A stretch of DNA of 64,000 nucleotides from Polynucleobacter paneuropaeus. GTDB taxonomy: Bacteria > Pseudomonadota > Gammaproteobacteria > Burkholderiales > Burkholderiaceae. The stretch covers positions 1,643,241 through 1,707,240 of the forward strand of contig NZ_CP030085.1 in assembly GCF_003261235.1 (NCBI RefSeq), written 5' to 3'. The position numbers and the translations under genes were made by a program. The notes below the pieces were generated by a model. The model did no database searches and was not told where the DNA came from. It saw only the letters and a program-made list of their open reading frames with translations. Of the stretch, positions 56,830 through 64,000 are shown piece by piece; within the stretch, counting starts at the first letter, position 1; every line of letters starts with the position of its first letter.

Positions 56830-57924
56830 TCAATATTTAAGACGATTACTAAATTTATCCCACGATAGCCAAATTAATGCTAATGGCAACCATGCGATAG
56901 AGACCCACTGCATTAAATCATTGAAGTGCAAAAGTCGTCCTTGGTACCAATGGCGCAGGGTCAATATGAAATAAGGATTATCTGGCAGAGTATGAATGAT
57001 CAAAGTGCCGCCGAGTAAGCTAACCAAAGCCAGCCAAGTTTTGACAACTTTAGGTAGCTGCAATGCCCATTTCAAAACCACACTAGCAATCAGCATTCCC
57101 CAAATAGCGCCATCGGTCAACCAAAGTAAGCTGAACTCAGCGCCAAACTGTAAAGCAGTAAAGAGTGTCTTAATGAGCACAGTCAAAAATAGCAGGCCAT
57201 TGAGGATGGGCCATTGAGGAGCCTTCGGTCGCATTCCTAAGGAGAGTAATAAAGCAGTCCCTAGCCAGCAGATCGCAGTAATCATGGTCTCCTGTAGAAA
57301 ATGATTGACTACCGTGGTACCCCAGTCAATGGAACCAAAAATGGCTTGACCCCAAACTCCAGTGCCCAACCAAGAACTTTGAGGATAAATCTGGGCCCAA
57401 GGAAAAAGGAGAAGCAAAGCGCAGGCAACCCAATTGAGACCAAACCATTGATCAAAACACCTTCTGATGACGCTTCCTGAAAGCCATTCTGGACCCAAAG
57501 GGATGGCTAGCAGGCCACCCAAGACGCCGCCAAGGATGTTTGCCCACCAATCCATCTGACTCGGAATGCGGGTCGGTAGCCAAGTTTGGAGAGACTCCAC
57601 AAGGAGAGCCAAACCAGCACTAGCCAGAAGTGCCAGACCCAAAGCAAGGAAATTTCGCCAGCGAGGGAATGCGGCGAAAACCAGCAGAAAGCCAAGAGGA
57701 ATATAGGCCAAGATATTGACCAAAACATCAAATAGAGTAATAAATCGAGGTAATGGGGCATCTAACCAAGCCCAGGGGGCTAGGCTGGTTTCAAAGTCGA
57801 AATCGAAGGGATTAAGACTGATATAAAGGATTAACAGTGCATAAGCAAAGCTCAATACCCTCGCCATAGGCATGGCCTGAACTGGCCAAACAAATTTACG
57901 AGGTCTCTGATCTTGAGCATGCAT
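56830..57924 (-). CDS. VanZ family membrane protein
   Basis: A 364-residue inner-membrane protein with about eight to ten membrane segments. The N-terminal part fits the VanZ-like domain (LILYISLNPFDFDFE, ILAYIPLGFLLVFA, LLVESLQTWLPTRIPSQMDWWANILGGVLG). VanZ proteins confer teicoplanin tolerance in enterococci but most bacterial members have no known role. It is divergent from birA with 38 bases between starts. Confidence 0.85.
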   Translation of the reverse strand: MHAQDQRPRKFVWPVQAMPMARVLSFAYALLILYISLNPFDFDFETSLAPWAWLDAPLPRFITLFDVLVNILAYIPLGFLLVFAAFPRWRNFLALGLALLASAGLALLVESLQTWLPTRIPSQMDWWANILGGVLGGLLAIPLGPEWLSGSVIRRCFDQWFGLNWVACALLLLFPWAQIYPQSSWLGTGVWGQAIFGSIDWGTTVVNHFLQETMITAICWLGTALLLSLGMRPKAPQWPILNGLLFLTVLIKTLFTALQFGAEFSLLWLTDGAIWGMLIASVVLKWALQLPKVVKTWLALVSLLGGTLIIHTLPDNPYFILTLRHWYQGRLLHFNDLMQWVSIAWLPLALIWLSWDKFSNRLKY

Positions 57925-57931
57925 TCCCCCA

Positions 57932-57937
57932 ATTCTA
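57932..57937 (-). promoter_or_regulatory. Candidate -10 box of the VanZ gene
   Basis: On the minus strand TAGAAT is followed by TGGGGGA and the ATG, a spacing of 7. The GGGGGA could also act as a weak Shine-Dalgarno sequence if a longer transcript exists. Confidence 0.4.
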
Positions 57938-57950
57938 GGCTAGACCTTTC

Positions 57951-57956
57951 TACAAT
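57951..57956 (+). promoter_or_regulatory. Candidate leaderless -10 box of birA
   Basis: TACAAT is followed by AGCCTG and the ATG at 57963, a spacing of 6. No Shine-Dalgarno sequence is seen. Confidence 0.5.
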
Positions 57957-57962
57957 AGCCTG

Positions 57963-58757
57963 ATGAGTAGCCATTGCATCCTAGAACGCGTCGCAGAGAC
58001 CGAATCCACCAATGACGACCTCATGGCGCGCTGGCGCGCTGGCGAGTTAATTGATCCCATTGCACGCCTGGCCCAAAAGCAAACTGCTGGCAAAGGCAGA
58101 GCAGGAAGAGCTTGGTTAGCTAGGCCGCAGGATTCGCTATGCTTTTCTTTGGCCTATCCATTTCAGCGAAAACCAGCTGATCTTTCTGGCTTGAGCCTAC
58201 TGGTTGGTTTGGCGGTCATCTCAGGCATATCGCTGGCACTCAATCATTCCAAACAAGAGCTTCATCAAAAGGGGTTACGCCTCAAATGGCCCAATGATTT
58301 ACTACTCAATCAAGGAAAGTTGGGTGGTATTTTGATAGAAGGCGGCCAAACCAAATTGGGTGATCCAAGCTGGATGATTATTGGTATTGGTATTAATCTA
58401 CAAAACGTCAATGCTTTTGATCAAGCTTTGCGTCATGAACAAAAAGTAGCCGCTTTAGACCAACTACTTACTACTGGAGAAGTGCTACCCGATCCAGATT
58501 GGATTTGGTTAAAAATAGTTGAAGAACTTGAAGCTACATTATCTAACTTCGATCAAACAGGCTTTGCTCAATACCAAAAACTGTGGATGGATTGGGATGC
58601 ATTCCAAAATACTGCTGTCCGTATTACTGGTGCAGGCCAAGAAGTGATCGAAGGTGTTGCAAAAGGAGTGGATATTTCGGGCGCCCTTTTATTAGCATCT
58701 GGAGAAAAAATGATCAGCATTCATGCAGGGGACGTTTCTTTAAGGACTTCAAAATGA
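57963..58757 (+). CDS. birA: Biotin-[acetyl-CoA-carboxylase] ligase (BirA, enzyme only)
   Basis: Attaches biotin to the carboxylase carrier. The 264 residues show the catalytic GKGRAGRAW loop and the following DSLCFSLAY, LRLKWPNDLLLNQGKLGGILIEG and the C-terminal SH3-like domain. There is no N-terminal DNA-binding domain, so it cannot act as the bio operon repressor. Its stop overlaps the coaX ATG by 4 bases. Confidence 0.94.
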   Translation: MSSHCILERVAETESTNDDLMARWRAGELIDPIARLAQKQTAGKGRAGRAWLARPQDSLCFSLAYPFQRKPADLSGLSLLVGLAVISGISLALNHSKQELHQKGLRLKWPNDLLLNQGKLGGILIEGGQTKLGDPSWMIIGIGINLQNVNAFDQALRHEQKVAALDQLLTTGEVLPDPDWIWLKIVEELEATLSNFDQTGFAQYQKLWMDWDAFQNTAVRITGAGQEVIEGVAKGVDISGALLLASGEKMISIHAGDVSLRTSK

Positions 58758-59572
58758 GTCTCTATTTATTATTTGATATTGGTAACACTCGCATGAAATG
58801 GGCTGCGGTTGAATCTACTCAAAACCCCTCTGATCGCCAGAAAAAATTATGGGCATATTCTGGTTCAGTCAGCAGTAAATCATTAGAGTCTGCAGAACAT
58901 CGGACAGAGCTTGCTGACTATATAGCCAAAACCCTTCCTAAACCTGATGCAATTGCTTTTGCATGTGTTGCAGGAAATCAGGCCGCAAAGAATCTGCAAA
59001 GTCTTTTTCCACAGTGGAGTGATCTAACGTGGAAAGAGTTTACGGGCAATACTCCATTCAATGGAGTACGCACGCTCTACCAAGACCCCAACAAGCTAGG
59101 TGCAGACCGCTGGGCAGGACTCATTGGTGCTCGAGCACTTTCAAGTACTAATACTCTGGTCGTAAATAGTGGAACAGCAACAACAATTGACTTACTGGGT
59201 GCTAACGGCATTCATTATGGCGGCTGGATTCTTCCAGGTCTAGACCTGATGCAATCTAGTCTCCAAACAAATACTGCTCAACTACCTCAAGCTCATCGCT
59301 CAGCAGAGCAATCCGGCTTTGGACTGAATACGAATGATGCAATCATTGCCGGCTGTGATGCTGCTCAACTCGGTGCAATTGAGTATGCTGCGCAAATCGC
59401 AAAAGAGATGAATCACCCAATTGAACGAATTTATTTAGATGGAGGCAGTGCCAAAATTTTGCATCAAGCAATTCAAAAAGGGTTGACGTCTAACTTAGGT
59501 CTCGCTGAATGTATTGATGGTTTAGTATTGCGCGGTTTGTGGTCCTGGCTAATACAATCTGAAAAGTCTTAG
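58754..59572 (+). CDS. coaX: Type III pantothenate kinase
   Basis: Phosphorylates pantothenate, the first CoA step. The 272-residue protein starts LLFDIGNTRMKWA (P-loop-like), has the GADRWAGLIGARAL segment and NSGTATTIDLL, all typical of CoaX. The frame is open from 58583 within birA, but the ATG at 58754 (ATGA overlap) gives the correct N-terminus. Related genes next to birA were first described as Bvg accessory factor. Confidence 0.95.
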   Translation: MSLYLLFDIGNTRMKWAAVESTQNPSDRQKKLWAYSGSVSSKSLESAEHRTELADYIAKTLPKPDAIAFACVAGNQAAKNLQSLFPQWSDLTWKEFTGNTPFNGVRTLYQDPNKLGADRWAGLIGARALSSTNTLVVNSGTATTIDLLGANGIHYGGWILPGLDLMQSSLQTNTAQLPQAHRSAEQSGFGLNTNDAIIAGCDAAQLGAIEYAAQIAKEMNHPIERIYLDGGSAKILHQAIQKGLTSNLGLAECIDGLVLRGLWSWLIQSEKS

Positions 59573-60057
59573 GACCGAATACGCCCTAATAAGGTAGTCG
59601 TAGAGCGCTGATATACGAAGGGGATTGCAATGGCTTTGCCACCCCAAGTCTTCACTAATTTTGTCTCATCGAGCGTATCAATTTCATAATCACCGCCCTT
59701 GACATAAATATCTGGACGAATCTGCTCGATGAGTTTCACAGGCGTCTTCTCAGTAAATATCACTGCAAGATCTACACTCTCTAATGCCGCTAAGAGTGCT
59801 AAGCGGTCTGCCTCATTATTAATGGGCCGATCATCGCCCTTTCCCAACATTTTTACTGATACATCTGAGTTAACTCCCACTACCAAGCTAGCGCCTAAAG
59901 ATTTTGCTTGCGCAAGATAGCTTGCATGACCGCGATGAAGAATATCGAAAACTCCATTAGTAAAAACCAGGGGTCTTGGTAATTGCGCAATCCGCTCGCG
60001 TAAATGCTCAGGCAAGCAGATTTTGTCCTCAAAAGATGGCAATGAAAGCGAAGTCAT
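59569..60057 (-). CDS. rfaE2: D-glycero-beta-D-manno-heptose 1-phosphate adenylyltransferase
   Basis: Makes ADP-heptose for the LPS inner core. The 162-residue nucleotidyltransferase has TNGVFDILHRGHASYLAQAK with the HxGH motif and the closing YQRSTTTLLGRIR. It is the stand-alone form, not the HldE fusion with kinase. It converges on coaX with a 4-base overlap. A TAATAT box lies 6 bases before its ATG. Confidence 0.93.
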   Translation of the reverse strand: MTSLSLPSFEDKICLPEHLRERIAQLPRPLVFTNGVFDILHRGHASYLAQAKSLGASLVVGVNSDVSVKMLGKGDDRPINNEADRLALLAALESVDLAVIFTEKTPVKLIEQIRPDIYVKGGDYEIDTLDETKLVKTWGGKAIAIPFVYQRSTTTLLGRIRS

Positions 60058-60063
60058 GACTCA

Positions 60064-60069
60064 ATATTA
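60064..60069 (-). promoter_or_regulatory. Candidate leaderless -10 box of rfaE2
   Basis: On the minus strand TAATAT is followed by TGAGTC and the ATG at 60057, a spacing of 6. The hexamer matches consensus at four of six positions, the weakest of the set. Confidence 0.35.
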
Positions 60070-60091
60070 ATGGCTTTTGATACTGTCAAAC

Positions 60092-60109
60092 GACATTCCC
60101 AAGAATGTC
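60092..60109. promoter_or_regulatory. Inverted repeat between rfaE2 and the glutathione peroxidase operon
   Basis: GACATTC and GAATGTC form perfect 7-base arms around CCAA, in the 92-base divergent region. It may be an operator for the peroxidase operon. I do not recognise it as a known regulator site, and it has no following T run to suggest termination. Confidence 0.4.
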
Positions 60110-60149
60110 TTAGACTTGCACACCTAGACACCTTATTTAAAGGCACACC

Positions 60150-60731
60150 ATGTCCCCATTTAGTAAAATAATCGCATTTCTGAGTATGGCTCCTTTTTTG
60201 CTAGGATTGGGCATGAACTCTGTAAAAGCAGCTCCAGCAAGTTGTAGCCCCCTACTTTCCCATACCTTTCCTCGCCTGCAGGATGAGGCGCCTCAGAATC
60301 TTTGCCAATACCAGGGCAAAGTATTGTTGGTTGTGAATACTGCAAGCTATTGTGGCTTTACTGGTCAATACGATGACTTAGAAAAGATCTATGCCAAATA
60401 TAAAGATCAGGGTTTTGTAGTTTTAGGATTCCCTTCTAATGATTTTGGGCAGCAAGAACCCGGCAGCAATAAAGAGATTGCTGACTTTTGTAAAAATACC
60501 TACGACGTCAAGTTTCCAATGTTTGCCAAGAGCTCTGTCAGTGGCTCTACTGCCAACCCCTTATTCAAAATGCTCATTGCCAAAACTGGCACGACGCCAA
60601 AATGGAATTTTTATAAATACCTAATTGATCGCAATGGCAATGTCGTCGATTCTTTTGGAAGTATGACTAAGCCAACGAGCAGCAGTGTCGTTGATGAAAT
60701 CCAGAAGTTATTAGGAGAAAAGCTTCAGTGA
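60150..60731 (+). CDS. Glutathione peroxidase, probably periplasmic
   Basis: Reduces hydroperoxides with glutathione or thioredoxin. The 193-residue protein carries a signal peptide (cleavage near VKAAPA, about residue 28), unlike the cytoplasmic BtuE form. The active site is Cys rather than selenocysteine: NTASYCGFTGQY with Cys at 68; FPSNDFGQQEPGSN and KWNFYKYLID are intact. An AAAGG Shine-Dalgarno sequence precedes the ATG. Its stop overlaps the next gene's GTG start. Confidence 0.93.
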   Translation: MSPFSKIIAFLSMAPFLLGLGMNSVKAAPASCSPLLSHTFPRLQDEAPQNLCQYQGKVLLVVNTASYCGFTGQYDDLEKIYAKYKDQGFVVLGFPSNDFGQQEPGSNKEIADFCKNTYDVKFPMFAKSSVSGSTANPLFKMLIAKTGTTPKWNFYKYLIDRNGNVVDSFGSMTKPTSSSVVDEIQKLLGEKLQ

Positions 60732-62116
60732 GTAAAAAAAGGATTGCCATTATTGGCGCAGGCATTTCTGGTCTCGGCTGCGCCTATGCATTAAGACAAT
60801 GTCCTGAACTTGAAATTACGGTTTATGAAGGTGGCGATCACATTGGTGGCCACAGCAATACTGTAGATTTTTCCTTAGATACGCCGAGCGGCAAAATTCA
60901 GTATGGTATTGATACTGGCTTCTTGGTTTTTAATCGTAAAACCTATCCACGCTTACTCCGCTTATTTGAAGAAATCAAAGCGCCGATTGCCAATTCTGAA
61001 ATGTCTTTTTCAGTTTCAATCTCTCCTGATGACCAACATCATGGCGACCGTAAGATTGAGTGGGCCGGAAATGATCTCAACTCTTTTTTCGGACAAAGAG
61101 CAAACTTATTTTCTAGATCCTTCTGGACGATGGCATACGATATCCTGCGCTTTAATCGTCTCGCAACGAAGCTGGCCCAGAAACAAATTCATGGAGGGCA
61201 CGAATATGCAGAGCCTGATGAGCGCATCGCCGATTTTTTAGATCGCAATAGCTTTAGTCAAAGTTTTAGAGAAAATTATTTTCTTCCCATGATTGGGGCG
61301 ATCTGGTCTTGCTCAGTGGAGCAAATGCTAGAGTTTCCAATACAGACCATGGTGCGCTTTTGCCATAACCATGGACTGCTGCAAATCCAGAATCGCCCTC
61401 AGTGGCTTACAGTCCAGGGCGGATCAAGAGAATATGTGCAGCGTATCGTATCTACACTCGAACATCATCAGGTAACGATTAAACTAGAAGCAATTATTAA
61501 AGTCAATGCAAGCCAAAATGGTGAGTCACCAGTAGAAGTAATCAGTGCAACTGGTAGCACGCTGTTTGATGAAGTTGTCATGGCCTGTCATAGTGACCAG
61601 AGTTTGCAACTCATTCATGGTATCGAACAGGCTGCAAAAAATATTTTAGCAGCGATTCCTTATCAAAAGAATCGTGCTTTTTTGCATACCGACCAAAATT
61701 TCTTGCCTAAAACACATCGCTGTTGGGCAGCCTGGAATTACACCGCCAAATCAGGTGCAGCACCTTCTTCCAAGAAACACGTTAGTGTGAATTACTTGAT
61801 CAACCGGCTACAGCCCTTGCCAGATGCACTAAAAACTGTTCCCATTATTGTGAGTCTTAACCCTTTGACTGAGCCAGACCCTAAGTTAGTTCATGCAGAG
61901 ATTGAATACTCGCACCCCGTCTTTGACATGGCAGCGATTCAGGCACAAAAGCAATTGCCCTTGATTCAAGGAAATAATGGGATTTGGTATTGTGGTGCTT
62001 GGACAGGCTTTGGTTTTCATGAAGATGGCCTACGTTCCGGTGAGTTAGTTGCAGAGGACTTACTTGAAAGCATTCACTCGCCTTCGCAATCTCGCCGGAC
62101 TCAAGACGCCCAATAA
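60728..62116 (+). CDS. FAD-dependent amine-oxidase-type oxidoreductase
   Basis: A 462-residue flavoprotein with the dinucleotide motif IAIIGAGISGLGCAYAL, GGDHIGGHSNTV and GIDTGFLVFN near the N-terminus and a C-terminal IWYCGAWTGFGFHEDG segment that closes the FAD site. The start is GTG at 60728, overlapping the peroxidase stop. It belongs to the predicted NAD/FAD-binding group that travels with DUF1365 and CFA-synthase-like genes. Its likely substrate is a lipid, an inference from the operon. Confidence 0.88.
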   Translation: MSKKRIAIIGAGISGLGCAYALRQCPELEITVYEGGDHIGGHSNTVDFSLDTPSGKIQYGIDTGFLVFNRKTYPRLLRLFEEIKAPIANSEMSFSVSISPDDQHHGDRKIEWAGNDLNSFFGQRANLFSRSFWTMAYDILRFNRLATKLAQKQIHGGHEYAEPDERIADFLDRNSFSQSFRENYFLPMIGAIWSCSVEQMLEFPIQTMVRFCHNHGLLQIQNRPQWLTVQGGSREYVQRIVSTLEHHQVTIKLEAIIKVNASQNGESPVEVISATGSTLFDEVVMACHSDQSLQLIHGIEQAAKNILAAIPYQKNRAFLHTDQNFLPKTHRCWAAWNYTAKSGAAPSSKKHVSVNYLINRLQPLPDALKTVPIIVSLNPLTEPDPKLVHAEIEYSHPVFDMAAIQAQKQLPLIQGNNGIWYCGAWTGFGFHEDGLRSGELVAEDLLESIHSPSQSRRTQDAQ

Positions 62117-62902
62117 ATGAATCAAGCAAAGATTAATTTTGGACTGGTCCAACATCGTCGTTTTAGACCTGCCCAAAATGCGTTTTCTTATGGTGTTTTT
62201 ACGCTATCGATTCCGATGCGCTCCAGAAAACAAACGCCACTACTCTTAAGCAAACATGGGGTTAGCGATAACCAAGCTGGCTTATTTTCTTTTCATGATC
62301 GAGATCATGGCTTAGGAGGAAATTGCTCCCTGGAATGGATCGAAAAGATTCTTGAAGAAAACCATATTCCCCATATTGATGGCGAGATCTGGCTACAAAC
62401 CTTCCCCAGAATATTGGGCTATGTTTTTAATCCTGTCAGCTTTTGGCTATGCACTCGTGCCAATGGTCAGGTCCAAGCAGTTCTAGCGGAGGTAAATAAT
62501 ACTTTTGGCGAGCGACATTGTTACCTCCTTTTTAAAGACTCAGGCGAGCCTCTACGCTCCGGAGAGACTATGCAGTCTCAGAAGGTATTTCATGTCTCTC
62601 CATTCTGTTCGGTGAGCGGGGAATACCATTTCCGTTTTTTATTTCCCGGCCATAGTGAAAGTAAGCAACACTCCCTCTACCGTATTGAACTTCATGAGGA
62701 TGGGCAGCCGTTGATTAATACCAGCATCAGCGGCGAGGCTCGCGAGCTGAGTAGAAAAATGCTTTATGTAGCATTCTTGCGTTATCCTTTAATGAGCTTA
62801 GGTGTCATTTTTAGAATCCACTGGCAAGCATTGAAATTATGGCTCAAAGGTGTACCTTTTCATTCGAAACCCAAACCCCCGGAATTTGAAGTCAGCAGAT
62901 GA
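62117..62902 (+). CDS. DUF1365 family protein
   Basis: A 261-residue protein with the DUF1365 core: [22 protein letters not shown] at the N-terminus, [17 protein letters not shown] and the [19 protein letters not shown] segment. Start lies directly after the oxidoreductase stop. Its end overlaps the CFA-synthase-like ATG (ATGA). No enzyme activity is established to my knowledge; operon partners suggest fatty-acid modification. Confidence 0.88.
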   Translation: MNQAKINFGLVQHRRFRPAQNAFSYGVFTLSIPMRSRKQTPLLLSKHGVSDNQAGLFSFHDRDHGLGGNCSLEWIEKILEENHIPHIDGEIWLQTFPRILGYVFNPVSFWLCTRANGQVQAVLAEVNNTFGERHCYLLFKDSGEPLRSGETMQSQKVFHVSPFCSVSGEYHFRFLFPGHSESKQHSLYRIELHEDGQPLINTSISGEARELSRKMLYVAFLRYPLMSLGVIFRIHWQALKLWLKGVPFHSKPKPPEFEVSR

Positions 62903-64000
62903 ATCGTCCTGGTCAATCTCTTCTCTCTCGCCTCAGCTTCTCTCGTCCTGAGGGCAAAAATACTAAGGCTCATCAGGGTGGCTTTGCCGCCACTTCATTA
63001 CTGAAGCTATTAGAAAAACTACAAACTGGCTTTTTGGTTATGCGCCTGCCTGATGGCAGCACTCGTCAATTTGGGTCCCCTACTGATTCCTTGCATGCTG
63101 AAATTCAGATTTTGGATTGGTCTGTATTCAAAGCAACACTATCTCATGGTGATATTGGATTTGCTGAGAGCTATATCAAAGGCTACTGGGATACTCCAGA
63201 TTTAAAAGCAGTATTGGATTTAGCCGTTTGCAATCGTACCTTATTAGACAAGCTCATTTATGGCAGCTGGTATGGTTCATTGTTTTATCGCATCAAACAT
63301 TTTCTTCGAAATAACACCAAATCAGGTAGTCGAAAAAATATACATGCTCATTACGATCTAGGAAATGCCTTCTATACGCTTTGGCTTGATCCAACCATGA
63401 GCTATTCGAGTGCATGGTTTGCAAATGACGATAAACAGACCTTAGCAAGCGCTCAAAGAGCCAAGATCCGACAAATCCTCCAATCTATCGATATGAAACC
63501 CAATAGTCAGATCTTAGAAATTGGCTGTGGCTGGGGTGGCTTTATGGAAGAAGCTATTCATGCCGGTATGAATGTCACTGGACTCACACTCTCGACAGAA
63601 CAAAAGCGATTTGCAGAAGAGCGCTTGAAAGATCTGGCCTCTAATAATGCTTTTGAAATCCGCCTTCAAGACTATCGTGACTGCAAAGATCAATTTGATG
63701 GTATCGCCTCGATTGAAATGTTCGAAGCGGTTGGCGAAAATTACTGGTCTGAATATTTTCAGACCATCGCACATTGCCTCAAGACAGGCGGTAAGGCATG
63801 TATTCAAACGATCGTGATTGCAGACGAACTCTTTGCTCGTTATCGAAATAGTACGGACTTTATTCAACAATATGTTTTCCCAGGTGGCATGCTGCCATCC
63901 CGATCGGTATTTAAATCATATGCTGAAAAAGCAGGCCTGAAAATTGAATCTGAATTCGCATTTGGCTTGGACTATGCAAAAACCCTTTGTATCTGGCGCG
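62899..64000 (+). CDS. Cyclopropane-fatty-acyl-phospholipid synthase family methyltransferase (3' end outside window)
   Basis: SAM-dependent methyltransferase acting on unsaturated phospholipid acyl chains. The frame is open for about 367 residues to the window end with no stop. Family marks visible are [26 protein letters not shown], the SAM motif [38 protein letters not shown] and [14 protein letters not shown]. The ATG overlaps the DUF1365 stop by 4 bases. It may make cyclopropane or, by analogy with Rhodobacter operons, methylated precursors of furan fatty acids. Confidence 0.92.
   Translation, partial: MNRPGQSLLSRLSFSRPEGKNTKAHQGGFAATSLLKLLEKLQTGFLVMRLPDGSTRQFGSPTDSLHAEIQILDWSVFKATLSHGDIGFAESYIKGYWDTPDLKAVLDLAVCNRTLLDKLIYGSWYGSLFYRIKHFLRNNTKSGSRKNIHAHYDLGNAFYTLWLDPTMSYSSAWFANDDKQTLASAQRAKIRQILQSIDMKPNSQILEIGCGWGGFMEEAIHAGMNVTGLTLSTEQKRFAEERLKDLASNNAFEIRLQDYRDCKDQFDGIASIEMFEAVGENYWSEYFQTIAHCLKTGGKACIQTIVIADELFARYRNSTDFIQQYVFPGGMLPSRSVFKSYAEKAGLKIESEFAFGLDYAKTLCIWR

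Noticed and set aside
63514..63870. A 118-codon open frame on the minus strand
   Set aside because: Antisense to the CFA-synthase-like gene, whose plus frame runs unbroken to the window end with clear motifs.

Overview
The window is a dense stretch of chromosome from a betaproteobacterium of the order Burkholderiales. Gene order, mid-40s GC by eye, short intergenic gaps and overlapping start/stop codons all fit a Polynucleobacter-like freshwater bacterium with a streamlined genome. That assignment is an inference from gene content and order. I see no prophage, insertion sequence, CRISPR array or rRNA operon. Nearly every gene is a core housekeeping gene, and no stretch over 300 bases lacks a gene.

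Layout: 1-2641, end of ilvA, a 5'-nucleotidase and queF. 2648-9262, ssb, an MFS transporter, uvrA and a KefB-type antiporter. 9274-12808, KDO synthesis and LPS transport (kdsD-kdsC-lptC-lptA-lptB). 12991-15682, hpf-ptsN-hprK-rapZ, with no rpoN between lptB and hpf. 15627-17637, the mutM-mutY oxidative-damage repair pair. 17673-22619, a TPR protein fused to a LolB-like domain, then ispE, tRNA-Gln, prs, rplY and pth. 22616-26737, a ferredoxin, coaD, rsmD and two M16 peptidases. 26798-28722, ftsY and rpoH, the latter behind a perfect CIRCE element. 28733-37659, the complete aa3-type cytochrome c oxidase gene set with heme A synthesis and copper/assembly factors. 37838-45090, a methyltransferase, comF, trmL, gpsA, secB, grxC, a rhodanese, gpmA, a C-terminal processing protease and a MoeB/ThiF protein. 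45100-49845, glutathione synthesis (gshA, gshB) with a permease-less PTS (EIIA-Man, HPr, EI). 49951-52727, the nitrogen module (TorF-like porin, glnK, amtB). 52990-57924, ubiK, lipoate synthesis, a hydrolase, a ferredoxin and a VanZ protein. 57963-60057, birA, coaX and rfaE2. 60150-64000, an operon of a periplasmic glutathione peroxidase, an FAD oxidoreductase, a DUF1365 protein and a cyclopropane-fatty-acid-synthase-like methyltransferase (cut by the window end).

The most interesting signal is not a gene. At least ten genes that head transcription units have a -10-like hexamer (TAnnnT) ending exactly 6 bases before the start codon. That spacing would place transcription start on the first base of the start codon, giving leaderless mRNAs. 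Other genes in the same window (ssb, hpf, rplY, coaD, secB, glnK, the TorF-like gene) have clear Shine-Dalgarno leaders, so two start architectures seem to coexist. Several leaderless candidates form divergent pairs with only 11-38 bases between start codons and touching or overlapping -10 boxes. Other points are the CIRCE element at rpoH, the TPR-LolB fusion without a lipid anchor, an NtrC-like operator upstream of the glnK-amtB unit with no visible sigma-54 promoter, and the possible photo-oxidative lipid operon at the right end.
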